From assembly GCA_020345785.1 (NCBI GenBank), contig CP070771.1:5441483-5458474 (forward strand): a stretch of 16,992 nt of DNA, written 5' to 3'. A model generated the notes under the pieces. It was not told the origin of the DNA, searched no databases, and was given only the letters and a program-made list of their open reading frames with translations. The first letter of the stretch is position 1. Every line of letters begins with the position of its first letter. The translations under genes were made by a program, and so were the position numbers. The DNA is from Desulfobacterales bacterium. GTDB taxonomy: Bacteria > Desulfobacterota > Desulfobacteria > Desulfobacterales > JAFDCJ01. Shown here in pieces: positions 6,545-14,305 of this stretch.

Positions 6545-7363
6545 ATGAACTTCAAAATCCGGGCGCAAGGCGTAGAAAAACATTTTCCCTCGACACCCTT
6601 CACAGAAAGTGTCCATGCACTGAAGGAAATCAACATGGAGATTCAAGAAGGGGAATTTGCGGCGCTGATCGGTCCCTCCGGCTGCGGAAAATCCACTTTT
6701 TTATATATCGTCGCCGGATTCGAGAAGGCAACCGCCGGCAGTGTTTTTCTTGGCGGCCAAAAGATTACCAAGCCGGGCCCTGACAGGGGTATCGTTTTTC
6801 AGGAATATGTCCTGTTCCCCTGGCGCAATGTCATGGAGAATATCAATTTCGGGCTGGAAATCCAAAAAGCCAAGAAATCGGAGATCGAACGGCGCTGTCA
6901 AGAGCTTCTGGAAATTACCGGTTTAAAAGGCTTTGAAAATGCTTACCCCCATACGTTGTCCGGCGGCATGCAGCAGCGCGTGGCCATTGCGCGGGCGCTG
7001 GCTTATGACCCGGAAGTGATGCTGATGGATGAGCCTTTCGGGTCGCTGGACGCCCAGACAAAGCTCCGGTTGGTCGACGATTTCGTTCGCATCTGGGAGA
7101 CCCATCGCAAGACGGTGCTCTTTGTAACCCACAGTGTTGAGGAAGCGCTGCTGCTGGCCGACAAGGTCTACCTCTTTTCTTCCAGACCATCTGTAATAAA
7201 AAGTGTGTTAACGGTTGATTTGCCTCGCCCCCGGGATATCGCCGATCCACGATTTGTGCAACTTCAAACGCAGACCCTCAAAAGCCTTGGAGAGGAGGTC
7301 GAAAAGATGATGAAATATGAAAGGCCTCTCCCAAATGGCCACGCCGGTCTTGCCGGATCATAA
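6545..7363 (+). CDS. ABC transporter ATP-binding protein, SsuB/TauB-like (272 aa)
   Basis: This cytoplasmic ATPase energises the importer. All the expected motifs are intact: Walker A GPSGCGKST at 43-51, Q-loop VFQ ending at residue 86, signature LSGGMQQR at 138-145, Walker B VMLMDEP at 158-164, D-loop SLDA at 167-170, and the H-loop histidine at 196 (VTHSVEEA). The length is typical of the nitrate/sulfonate ATPases. ATG 6545 follows GGGGAAG at a usual distance; the frame is open further upstream, overlapping the permease end, but without support. This is the last gene of the operon, and only 27 bp separate it from the stop of the convergent minus-strand gene. Confidence 0.92.
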   Translation: MNFKIRAQGVEKHFPSTPFTESVHALKEINMEIQEGEFAALIGPSGCGKSTFLYIVAGFEKATAGSVFLGGQKITKPGPDRGIVFQEYVLFPWRNVMENINFGLEIQKAKKSEIERRCQELLEITGLKGFENAYPHTLSGGMQQRVAIARALAYDPEVMLMDEPFGSLDAQTKLRLVDDFVRIWETHRKTVLFVTHSVEEALLLADKVYLFSSRPSVIKSVLTVDLPRPRDIADPRFVQLQTQTLKSLGEEVEKMMKYERPLPNGHAGLAGS

Positions 7364-7390
7364 AAGGTCTCCCGCACAGACACCAAGGCA

Positions 7391-7876
7391 CTAAGTTTTT
7401 TCAAATGTATCAAGAATTTCAAAAAAACATCGCTTTTCGGCTGCACTAAAGCGTTCCTGGACGCCGCAGGGATAATCGATGACACTGCTTGAGGCAATGT
7501 CAAGGCAAAGGGTCAGAAGTGATTTTTCAAAAAGTGTTCGCTGCTTTTGATTTGCCTGGTGCAGCCCGGAACACGCGGCAAGATTTCGAAGCGTTTCAAG
7601 TATTTCAGGGGAAGGTCGCTCCTTAAGAAACCTGGCGACAAATTGCACGGCATCTTCCAATTTAAATGCCTCGTAACCGGCCATTTGGTTGAGGTGCTCC
7701 ACATGCTTTTCAAGAAATTCATAAAATATTTCCAATTCCGCTTGCTGGGTCTGTCCGTCAGCCCACATCATTTCGATCAATGGAATATAATCGATGAAAT
7801 AAACGTCCTTACCGGTAATCCCAAATGATTTCAATTGCTCCAGTATTTCTTCGCGCAACTTAACCCTCTTTTTCAT
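7391..7876 (-). CDS. Small helical protein, possibly TerB-like (161 aa)
   Basis: This is a cytoplasmic, all-helical protein without signal peptide or membrane segment. Residues 26-60 (YFIDYIPLIEMMWADGQTQ, then an acidic helix) and 110-158 (LFEKSLLTLCLDIASSS, then FSAAEKRCFFEILDTF) look like the paired helices of TerB-type domains, where aspartate and glutamate in an 'A-DG...E' pattern bind metal. This is a pattern impression, not a firm assignment. ATG 7876 has a mediocre site (AAGGGATAGG). The gene is divergent from the large PHP-like membrane protein gene, about 184 bp away, so the two could share a control region. Its role is unknown. Confidence 0.68.
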   Translation of the reverse strand: MKKRVKLREEILEQLKSFGITGKDVYFIDYIPLIEMMWADGQTQQAELEIFYEFLEKHVEHLNQMAGYEAFKLEDAVQFVARFLKERPSPEILETLRNLAACSGLHQANQKQRTLFEKSLLTLCLDIASSSVIDYPCGVQERFSAAEKRCFFEILDTFEKT

Positions 7877-8060
7877 TTTTACCTATCCCTTTTAAAATGA
7901 ATTGCTGTGAATGACTGCATTTCAAGCCGTATTTTACACATACATTATCGGGCCAAGTTGACATTGACTTTAATCTTTTCAACGAAACCGAGGTTCGCCG
8001 GCCGCCGTGGAACAACTGCAATTCCGGGGGAGGGGTGACATTCAATAGTCCGTTGCCCAA

Positions 8061-11000
8061 ATGTATGCCCTTGTTATGGTTTCAATCGCAAATTTTCCCC
8101 TTAGCTTGCTGCACGGCCGGAGGATAGGTTCAGGTTCGATAAAAAAACCATTGACATTACACTTCCGTCTGAGCGAAAAAATTGATAAAATATTAATTTC
8201 ATTCCAGCATCTTTGCGGCTGGATGCAAGACCTTCTGCAACCGGCTTGGGTTATGGGCGACAAACAAAGCAAATTTCTATTCGATAAGCGCGATCACGAG
8301 CTGATCCGGATCGTCAATGCTGTGCAGCGGGTCGAAAGCAGTGCCAGGTTCGCCCGCAAGTTTTATTTTCCCTATCTTCATCCCCATGGTATCAAGGAGA
8401 TGACCGAGACCAAAGGGCTGCGCGCGGCCTACGCAGTGGCGCAGCTGCTCAGCTCGCTCGAGATCGGCGGGGTGGATGACCGCATCAACGCGCTGCGCTC
8501 ACTGCGCCATGAAGTGATCGACATCGCGGAGGGTCCGATGCCCAAAAACACGGCCCGGGTGCTGCTCCAGATCATGAAAGACCTGGTGCGCGCCCACGGC
8601 GACTACCGCAGGCAGCTGGAACTGGCCCATGATTTCCGCCGCACAGCTTCGGGCAAACCGCGACTTGTCCGCCAGCATCTTCGACGCTACCACTTGCTGG
8701 AAATGCCTGAGGAGTGGAATCAGGTTGCCTTTGACGACCATGTTCATGATGCCAACACCAAGGGCCGCAAATCCTCGACTCACCTGATAATGGACGCCTG
8801 GATCAAAGGCATCCGCCGTCTGCGCGTTATTCATTACAATTATATCGAACCGCGATTTGCCGCGGAGCTGCTTGAAGCAGCCAGAATATTGGAAATCGAC
8901 ATCCGAATCGGCATTGAATTTTCAAGTCGATTTCGCGATAAGTACGTCCAGCTCATCTGGGTCCCGCGGGGGTTTACCGATGCCCAGTCGTTTTTGTGTT
9001 TTCTGGCCGAACCGCCCGTCATGCAGCACATGGAAGCCGGACGTCGCGCCTCCCGTTACCAGCAACAGTATGTCATGGACTTGCTGCAAAAATTCAACGA
9101 GGTGCATCGACTGGAACTCAATCAGGCTTTTGGCGTCGATCTGCCTCCGATCAAAGATGACGAATTTCTGGCGTTTGTCGGCATCGGGCAAAAATCCAAA
9201 CTGCACCTGTCAAAATTCATTCACACCCAACTGCTGCGGGTTCTCCAGGGACAGGTCGCGGTGATGCGAAAAGAGTATCCCAAGGCAGACAGCGAAAGGC
9301 GCCGGCAAATCTCCGATTGGATCCAGTCCACGAATGCGCAAGACCTGGAATCCCTGGTAGATGCCTGCCTGGAACCGGAAAAAAACAAGGAGATCGCCAA
9401 TCCGGACATCCCCGCAGACGGACCGGACTGTCCGGAACTGCTGCGACTAAAGCCTTTTGAATTGCTGAGCCGGCTCGCGCTGTTCCACGCAGGATACCGC
9501 GTGACCCTGAATTTGTCCAATCTGATGGTTGAAGACGTGCTGGAGCTGATTTATGACTGCCAGGGCATGATCACGCGCCTGGAAATTTTCAATCTAAAGG
9601 ATTATGCCGCGGGCAAGACCGCCCACATTTCCGATATCAGCCGGCTGATGCAGGCCATCAACGAAGGCAGTGCAATTCATCTCAAACAGGTCACCCGCGA
9701 CATCATTGACCGGCTGAAACGGTCCGGTTCTCCCGCCAAGAAAGCGCAGATCGATAAATTAACGACGATTTTACATGATATCGATACCCTCAAATCTTTC
9801 TATAACGGCCGACCGCTGAAGGCCCGCATCGGCAGTGACTCCACCGGGCGATCGAGCCGCATTCACGGCATGGGACTCGCAATTAAAGAAACCCTGCCCA
9901 AAAGAGCCCAACGGTCGATCAAGCGGGACCGCATGCAGGATGTCCGTGAGATCATTCCCATTCGTATGACCGCTTACAAGAAATTGACATTCATTCCCAA
10001 GAAAGGGTTTATGCCGACCCGGCAGGCGTTGTATTGGCTAGCGGCCCTGCTGCCGGCCAACGGCTGGCTGGGTTTGACGCGCCGGGACGGTTGGGAGGTG
10101 GAGCCGACCGCCACCCGAATGGCGAATCCGGGCAACATTGTAACCCTTGGAGGTGTTCAGAAAGGCATCGTCAACGGTCTTTATCTGAATCCGCCGGAAG
10201 TTGCCGACCGGCGCATTCGATTTCGCTGGCGCGACCTCAACACCCATCTGCAGAATGCGTTGAAGGTGGTTATCGGTTTCATTCCAGCCTTTGCAACCTT
10301 TGCCCTGACCAAAGACTGGTGGCTGTTGGCCTATTGCGGGGCATTTATCTGGTTCGGCATTACCGGATTGCGCAATATTCTGCAGTCGGTGCTGGGCGGC
10401 GGCGGTTTCAAACGCTCGCCCCTGCTCAATTGGAACGACTACATCAGCTGGACCCGTATCACCGACTCCCTGCTGTATACCGGTTTTTCGGTGCCCCTGT
10501 TGGATTACCTCGTCAAAACCCTGATCCTCGATCGGGCCTTCGGCATCACCACAGCAACCCACCCGGTGCTGCTCTATACGTTCATGGCGCTGGCCAACGG
10601 CATTTATCTCTCCAGCCACAACATTCTGAGAGGTTTGCCCAAGGGTGCCGTTTACGGTAATTTCTTTCGCAGTATTTTGTCCATCCCCCTTGCCGTCGGC
10701 TTGAACGTGATAATCGGAATGATTTTGACGGCCAGCGGCGTCGCCGGCGTCAACCTGGAACTGCAGAAATGGGCCGCCATCATTTCCAAAGCTGCCTCGG
10801 ATATTGTGGCTGGCGTTATCGAAGGCCTGACCGACCGCCACAAAAACATCCGGAGCCGGCTGCGCGAATACCAGAACAAGTTTGCGCAGTTGTTTGACAT
10901 CTATGCCCAGCTGGAGCTGCTCTATCCGGAAGTGCGGACTTTCAAGATTTTGGATCGATCCGACCACCCGCAACGCAAGGCCAACGCTGAAGCGCGCGAT

Positions 11001-11390
11001 CTGGAAAAAATCATCATGATTCACGCCCTAGATCTGCTCTACTTCTGGTTGTACCAGCCGCGTTCGCGCACGGCACTGCGCCAGTTCCTGCGCACCTTGA
11101 CCGAAGACGAGCGTCATATTCTGGTCAGCAGCCAGTTTACCTTGCTGCGGCACCGCGAAATCAGCCAGCTGTTCATCGACGGAATTCTGGGCGATAACTT
11201 CCCCCGCCCCTTGTCTTTCTATTTATCGCGCTATGAAGATTACCTGAAAGATGTCAAACGCCTGATTTTCGACGAGCAGCTGATCGATGCGGACCCGTCC
11301 GCCCGGCCGGATTTCTCCGTTGAACCTGCCGCTCCTTTAGGTGCGGTCAAGGACTACTGCGAAACCTCTGACCGCCGCACCGCAAACTGA
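8061..11390 (+). CDS. Very large membrane protein with a degenerate PHP-like domain (up to 1109 aa), uncharacterised
   Basis: I do not recognise this as a named family. Residues 70-215 are helical and charged. Residues about 222-300 resemble the start of a PHP-type phosphoesterase domain: VAFDDHVHD (222-230, an H-x-H pair), a Gly/Ser loop, RRLRVIHYNY (252-261, where PHP proteins have TDHN) and IRIGIEFSSR (281-290, where they have GxE). Residues 360-395 add FVGIGQKSKLHLSKFIHTQ. Residues 400-650 are helical. Five or six membrane segments follow at about 731-750, 752-772, 800-822, 833-851, 866-892 and perhaps 905-922, then a cytoplasmic helical tail. The start is uncertain: ATG 8061 has no ribosome site, and ATG 8223 or 8253 would trim 54-64 weakly coding-like residues. 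It is flanked by a divergent helical-protein gene and a convergent sugar isomerase gene. Confidence 0.8.
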   Translation: MYALVMVSIANFPLSLLHGRRIGSGSIKKPLTLHFRLSEKIDKILISFQHLCGWMQDLLQPAWVMGDKQSKFLFDKRDHELIRIVNAVQRVESSARFARKFYFPYLHPHGIKEMTETKGLRAAYAVAQLLSSLEIGGVDDRINALRSLRHEVIDIAEGPMPKNTARVLLQIMKDLVRAHGDYRRQLELAHDFRRTASGKPRLVRQHLRRYHLLEMPEEWNQVAFDDHVHDANTKGRKSSTHLIMDAWIKGIRRLRVIHYNYIEPRFAAELLEAARILEIDIRIGIEFSSRFRDKYVQLIWVPRGFTDAQSFLCFLAEPPVMQHMEAGRRASRYQQQYVMDLLQKFNEVHRLELNQAFGVDLPPIKDDEFLAFVGIGQKSKLHLSKFIHTQLLRVLQGQVAVMRKEYPKADSERRRQISDWIQSTNAQDLESLVDACLEPEKNKEIANPDIPADGPDCPELLRLKPFELLSRLALFHAGYRVTLNLSNLMVEDVLELIYDCQGMITRLEIFNLKDYAAGKTAHISDISRLMQAINEGSAIHLKQVTRDIIDRLKRSGSPAKKAQIDKLTTILHDIDTLKSFYNGRPLKARIGSDSTGRSSRIHGMGLAIKETLPKRAQRSIKRDRMQDVREIIPIRMTAYKKLTFIPKKGFMPTRQALYWLAALLPANGWLGLTRRDGWEVEPTATRMANPGNIVTLGGVQKGIVNGLYLNPPEVADRRIRFRWRDLNTHLQNALKVVIGFIPAFATFALTKDWWLLAYCGAFIWFGITGLRNILQSVLGGGGFKRSPLLNWNDYISWTRITDSLLYTGFSVPLLDYLVKTLILDRAFGITTATHPVLLYTFMALANGIYLSSHNILRGLPKGAVYGNFFRSILSIPLAVGLNVIIGMILTASGVAGVNLELQKWAAIISKAASDIVAGVIEGLTDRHKNIRSRLREYQNKFAQLFDIYAQLELLYPEVRTFKILDRSDHPQRKANAEARDLEKIIMIHALDLLYFWLYQPRSRTALRQFLRTLTEDERHILVSSQFTLLRHREISQLFIDGILGDNFPRPLSFYLSRYEDYLKDVKRLIFDEQLIDADPSARPDFSVEPAAPLGAVKDYCETSDRRTAN

Positions 11391-11425
11391 AGCAATTGAA
11401 TGTTGCTCATACTGCCCGGGTTCTC

Positions 11426-12322
11426 TTATCCTGAACCGTTGATCAGGGCTCTGATGTGATACAAACTTTTTGCGGCCGTTTTGTCGAGATTGTCCTCACT
11501 GCCTCCCCCGCGCAATGGTGAGCACATCTCATAGGCAACCGGTCCCGTAAATCCGCCTTCGCGCAATCCTTTGAAGAATGAGGCAAGATCGATAAAGCCT
11601 TGCCCCACGGGCACAGCCCGCACCATGGCCGGCATCTGGCGATAGTTCACCAGGCCCGGCATGTAGGCCCAGCGCTTCAAACGCACATAGTCGGCGATGG
11701 TGGTCTGCACCATGTGCGGCGCCATTTTCCTGGCGCAGGCATAAAGATCTTCGCCTTGCAGCGCAGGCGACCAGGGGTCGAACATCGCCTTGCAGTTCGG
11801 ATGATCGACGTCGTTTAAAAATTCGATGAAAGCATCGGTCGAAACAGCAGTATCGTGATGATTCTGAACGCCAAGAAAAACGCCGCAGCGCTCTGCCCGG
11901 CCGGCACACTCGCGAATGGCCTGCACGCAGGTCTGCCAATCATCCTGATAGACTTCATCTCCGGTTGCATATCCGGTAAATACCCGCACGATCCCCGCCT
12001 CGAGCTGCTGGGCCATTTCCGACAGTTTTTGAACATAGGCTATTTGCATCTCAACGAAAGGGACCTCGGCCGATTTCCGGCCGCCGCTAAAATCGGTATA
12101 CCCCGCGATGGTGACGATCTTGATGTTGTTATCCCGGGCGCATCGCTTGATACGTGCAATCCTCTCAGCGCCGGCATCCAGAATAGACAGATGCGGCCGC
12201 TTGGCCATCAGCTCAACCGCCGCATAGCCAAGGGCGGCCGCTTTTTTGATGAAGGCTTCAAGGTCCAGCTTGTCCTGGCCCCAGAGTCCCGCGTAACTTA
12301 CGGAAAAAAGTGTTGGGATCAT
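11426..12322 (-). CDS. Sugar phosphate isomerase/epimerase, xylose-isomerase-like TIM barrel (298 aa)
   Basis: This is a soluble cytoplasmic TIM-barrel enzyme of the AP-endonuclease-2/xylose-isomerase-like superfamily, which interconverts ketoses and epimers or acts on inositol-type sugars using a divalent metal. It shows LGYAAVELM at 31-39, the strand IVRVFTGYA at 111-119, VFLGVQNHHDTA at 148-159, MFDPWSP at 180-186 and the closing PVGQGFIDL...GPVAYEMCS at 238-268. Likely metal ligands are D182 and E265, with H203 or H155 assisting. The usual first glutamate is Q153, a substitution seen in several branches of the family. ATG 12322 has AGGAGG 9 bases upstream. The substrate cannot be assigned. 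The gene converges with the large membrane protein gene, leaving 35 bp. Confidence 0.85.
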   Translation of the reverse strand: MIPTLFSVSYAGLWGQDKLDLEAFIKKAAALGYAAVELMAKRPHLSILDAGAERIARIKRCARDNNIKIVTIAGYTDFSGGRKSAEVPFVEMQIAYVQKLSEMAQQLEAGIVRVFTGYATGDEVYQDDWQTCVQAIRECAGRAERCGVFLGVQNHHDTAVSTDAFIEFLNDVDHPNCKAMFDPWSPALQGEDLYACARKMAPHMVQTTIADYVRLKRWAYMPGLVNYRQMPAMVRAVPVGQGFIDLASFFKGLREGGFTGPVAYEMCSPLRGGGSEDNLDKTAAKSLYHIRALINGSG

Positions 12323-12422
12323 AAGCGCATGCCTCCTGTCGTGATAAAATATTCATTTCACTCAAGTAACCTGGAAAACCACCGATAAAAAGTTATAAAC
12401 CTATTTTTTCGTGAACACTGAG

Positions 12423-12451
12423 TTGACAAGCCGCTAATTTTTATATATAAA
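12423..12451 (+). promoter_or_regulatory. Near-consensus sigma70 promoter of the M23 peptidase gene
   Basis: TTGACA (12423-12428) and TATAAA (12446-12451) are separated by exactly 17 bases. Transcription should begin near 12458, giving a leader of about 73 bases before ATG 12531. This is the best promoter in the window and suggests constitutive expression. Confidence 0.8.
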
Positions 12452-12530
12452 CGCGCAAATTGCCAAATTTGCCGATTTGATAACATGAACCTGTGCCCCG
12501 ATGTTTGAATACTGAATCAGTTTAAAACCG

Positions 12531-13820
12531 ATGCCTAAATTCAAAAAACGCTCCGCTACCCTGGCAATGACCTTGACCCACCTGATGATTCTCTGGTTGG
12601 CGCTGACTGCGCCCGCCGTTGCCGTCCGCTTTCCGCCCCAGGATGCTTCGGATGCGCCGGAGATCTACCATGTGGATGAACCTTCAACAGCGGCGGCCAA
12701 TGCCCCGTTGACGGTCATCGAGGGCAAAATCGGTCGCCAACCCATCTACAACTTACTGGTGGCATTTGGTATTGCTCCTTCAGAAGTGCTGGATCTGACG
12801 CGATCGTTCAAGGGATTATTTGATTTTCGCAAAGCGCGACCCAAAGATGAATTCAAGGTTTCCCTGACGCCTCAAAAAAAACTGCAAAAACTGACCTACA
12901 AAACGGGCCTCACCGATCAGTATATTGCCGTCAGAACCGATAACGGCGATTTCCACACCTATCACCAGGAAATTTCTTTGGACAAGGAGATCATCGCCAA
13001 GAGCTTTACCATTGAAAGCTCCCTCTTTCAAGCCGTAACCGGACAGCAGGAGAACAGCCGCTTGGCGGCCGACTTTGCCGATATCTTCTCCTGGGACATC
13101 GATTTCTACCTTTTCCCACGCAAGGGAGACACCATCTGGATGCTCTATGAAAAATATTCACTTGAGGGAGACTTTGTGAAGTATGGCAAGATCCTTGCGG
13201 CACATTACATCGGAAACAACAAAAAATTCTCGGCGTACTATTTCGACGATGACCGTGAGGCCGGCTATTACGATGAAAATGGCGTTCCCCTGCGCAAGAT
13301 GTTCATGCGCGTCCCCGTCAAACTCGGCATGCGCACCTCATCCTATTCAGCAAGACGTTTCCACCCCATTTCGAAAAGTTACAAGCGCCACACCGGCATC
13401 GACTACAGTGCCCCACACGGAACACCCATCTTTGCCACCGCCAGCGGCACGGTGACGTTTGCCGGCTGGCGCGAAGGCTACGGAAAACTGGTGACCGTCC
13501 GTCATCCCAACGGCTACACCACTTACTATGGCCACTGCAGTCGCCTGCTTGTCAAAAAGGGCGCCTATGTAAAACAGGGACAGACCATTGCCGAAGTGGG
13601 TCAGACCGGACGTGCCACAGGTCCGCATGTGCATTATGAGGTTCGCGTCCACGGCCAGCCGGTAAACCCCAGCAGCCTGAAAACCACCAAGGCCCCTCCC
13701 CTGCCCCCCGATCAGCGATCCCGTTTTGAAGAAATCGTGCAGCAGCGCCTGCTGATGGTGGAGGATCAAATTCTTTCCGAAAACGACCAGCCCGAAGATA
13801 GCGCGACAGGTTTACCTTAG
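12531..13820 (+). CDS. M23 family murein endopeptidase, MepM/ShyA/Csd3-like (429 aa)
   Basis: This is a periplasmic zinc peptidase that cuts peptidoglycan cross-links to allow wall growth. Residues 1-31 are a signal peptide or N-terminal anchor (hydrophobic core LMILWLALTAPAVA). Residues about 60-160 match the LysM/OapA-like inhibitory domain of this subfamily, and 160-262 the second beta domain (FSWDIDFYLFPRKGDTIWML, typical of Csd3/ShyA). Residues 270-385 are the LytM catalytic domain: H287 and D291 in RHTGIDYSAPHG, H335 in YYGH, and H366-V-H368 in GPHVHYEV. All zinc and catalytic positions are intact, so it should be active. A proline-rich stretch and a short acidic tail end it. ATG 12531 has only a weak ribosome site, but the promoter at 12423 supports the region. 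Confidence 0.92.
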   Translation: MPKFKKRSATLAMTLTHLMILWLALTAPAVAVRFPPQDASDAPEIYHVDEPSTAAANAPLTVIEGKIGRQPIYNLLVAFGIAPSEVLDLTRSFKGLFDFRKARPKDEFKVSLTPQKKLQKLTYKTGLTDQYIAVRTDNGDFHTYHQEISLDKEIIAKSFTIESSLFQAVTGQQENSRLAADFADIFSWDIDFYLFPRKGDTIWMLYEKYSLEGDFVKYGKILAAHYIGNNKKFSAYYFDDDREAGYYDENGVPLRKMFMRVPVKLGMRTSSYSARRFHPISKSYKRHTGIDYSAPHGTPIFATASGTVTFAGWREGYGKLVTVRHPNGYTTYYGHCSRLLVKKGAYVKQGQTIAEVGQTGRATGPHVHYEVRVHGQPVNPSSLKTTKAPPLPPDQRSRFEEIVQQRLLMVEDQILSENDQPEDSATGLP

Positions 13821-13849
13821 ATTCTCAGTTCCAACTCAATCAACTTTTA

Positions 13850-13895
13850 CCCAGTTAAATATTTCGAAGAAATCAGCGCAGCGAATTTAACCGGG
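13850..13895. repeat. Compound palindrome downstream of the M23 peptidase
   Basis: CCCAGTTAAAT (13850-13860) pairs at 10 of 11 positions with ATTTAACCGGG (13885-13895). Inside it, ATTTC-GAA-GAAAT (13861-13873) forms a second hairpin. The element starts 30 bp after the stop, so it may end transcription, but no T-run follows. Its layout also suits a dispersed palindromic repeat. Confidence 0.55.
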
Positions 13896-13896
13896 G

Positions 13897-13941
13897 CAAT
13901 CAATTTAATCAACCCTATCAACGCAATCAACCTAATCAACT
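13897..13941. repeat. 9 bp tandem array, five units
   Basis: CAATCAATT, TAATCAACC, CTATCAACG, CAATCAACC and TAATCAACT follow with an exact period of 9. The array begins immediately after the compound palindrome. It lies in the gene-free gap 13821-14304, whose segment 13980-14078 is also low-complexity (AAGCTGGGAAGCTGC, TTAAGTCCGTAAG) but has no fixed period I can define. Confidence 0.8.
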
Positions 13942-14078
13942 GTCCAACACCCGGCATCCAGTATCCGGAAAACAGAGAACAGATAAAAGAAGGTGAGAAG
14001 ATCAGCAGGTCAGAAGCTGGGAAGCTGCTAAGCCGTTAAGCTCGTGAGTTCTTAAGTCCGTAAGATCCAATGATAATC

Positions 14079-14137
14079 TTTTAAAACAGATAGAATTCCT
14101 TCATTCGACATTAGTCATTCGTCATTCGTCAATCCGT
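14079..14137. repeat. Leader plus ATTCGNC heptamer array (copy 1, downstream of pbpC)
   Basis: A leader GATAGAATTCCTTC plus ATTCGACATT (14089-14112), preceded by TTTTAAAACA, runs into five 7-base units at 14103-14137: ATTCGAC, ATTAGTC, ATTCGTC, ATTCGTC and AATCCGT. The same leader and the same kind of heptamer recur at 16580-16642 on the other side of pbpC, in the same orientation. Confidence 0.85.
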
Positions 14138-14168
14138 TGGTCTTCGCACCCAGCTCTTTAGTCCTTTT

Positions 14169-14203
14169 CAATCCGCAATCCGAAATCTGCAATCCGCAAT
14201 CCA
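14169..14203. repeat. CAATCCG heptamer array, five units
   Basis: CAATCCG, CAATCCG, AAATCTG, CAATCCG and CAATCCA have an exact period of 7. The unit differs from the neighbouring ATTCGNC array, so the gap is a chain of separate heptamer families. Confidence 0.82.
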
Positions 14204-14270
14204 AAAACCCGCACCAATCGAAACCTGTAAACCCTAAACGCTATGCGCTCATCTCCCGCACCCCTCAACT

Positions 14271-14305
14271 CGCAACCCGCAAACCGCAACCCGTACCCCG
14301 CAACC
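14271..14305. repeat. CGCAACC heptamer array abutting the pbpC stop codon
   Basis: CGCAACC, CGCAAAC, CGCAACC, CGTACCC and CGCAACC have an exact period of 7. The last unit ends at 14305, which is the last base of the minus-strand pbpC stop codon (14305-14307). Confidence 0.82.

Noticed and set aside
7958..7990. TTGACA (7958-7963) as a promoter for the large membrane protein gene
   Set aside because: No acceptable -10 hexamer lies 16-18 bases downstream.
10038..11024. 328-codon minus-strand frame
   Set aside because: Antisense to the large membrane protein, whose frame is continuous with clear membrane helices. The antisense frame is a high-GC codon artefact.
13897..14305. Possible CRISPR array
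   Set aside because: Units are 7-9 bases with no spacers, and no cas genes are near. They are simple tandem repeats.
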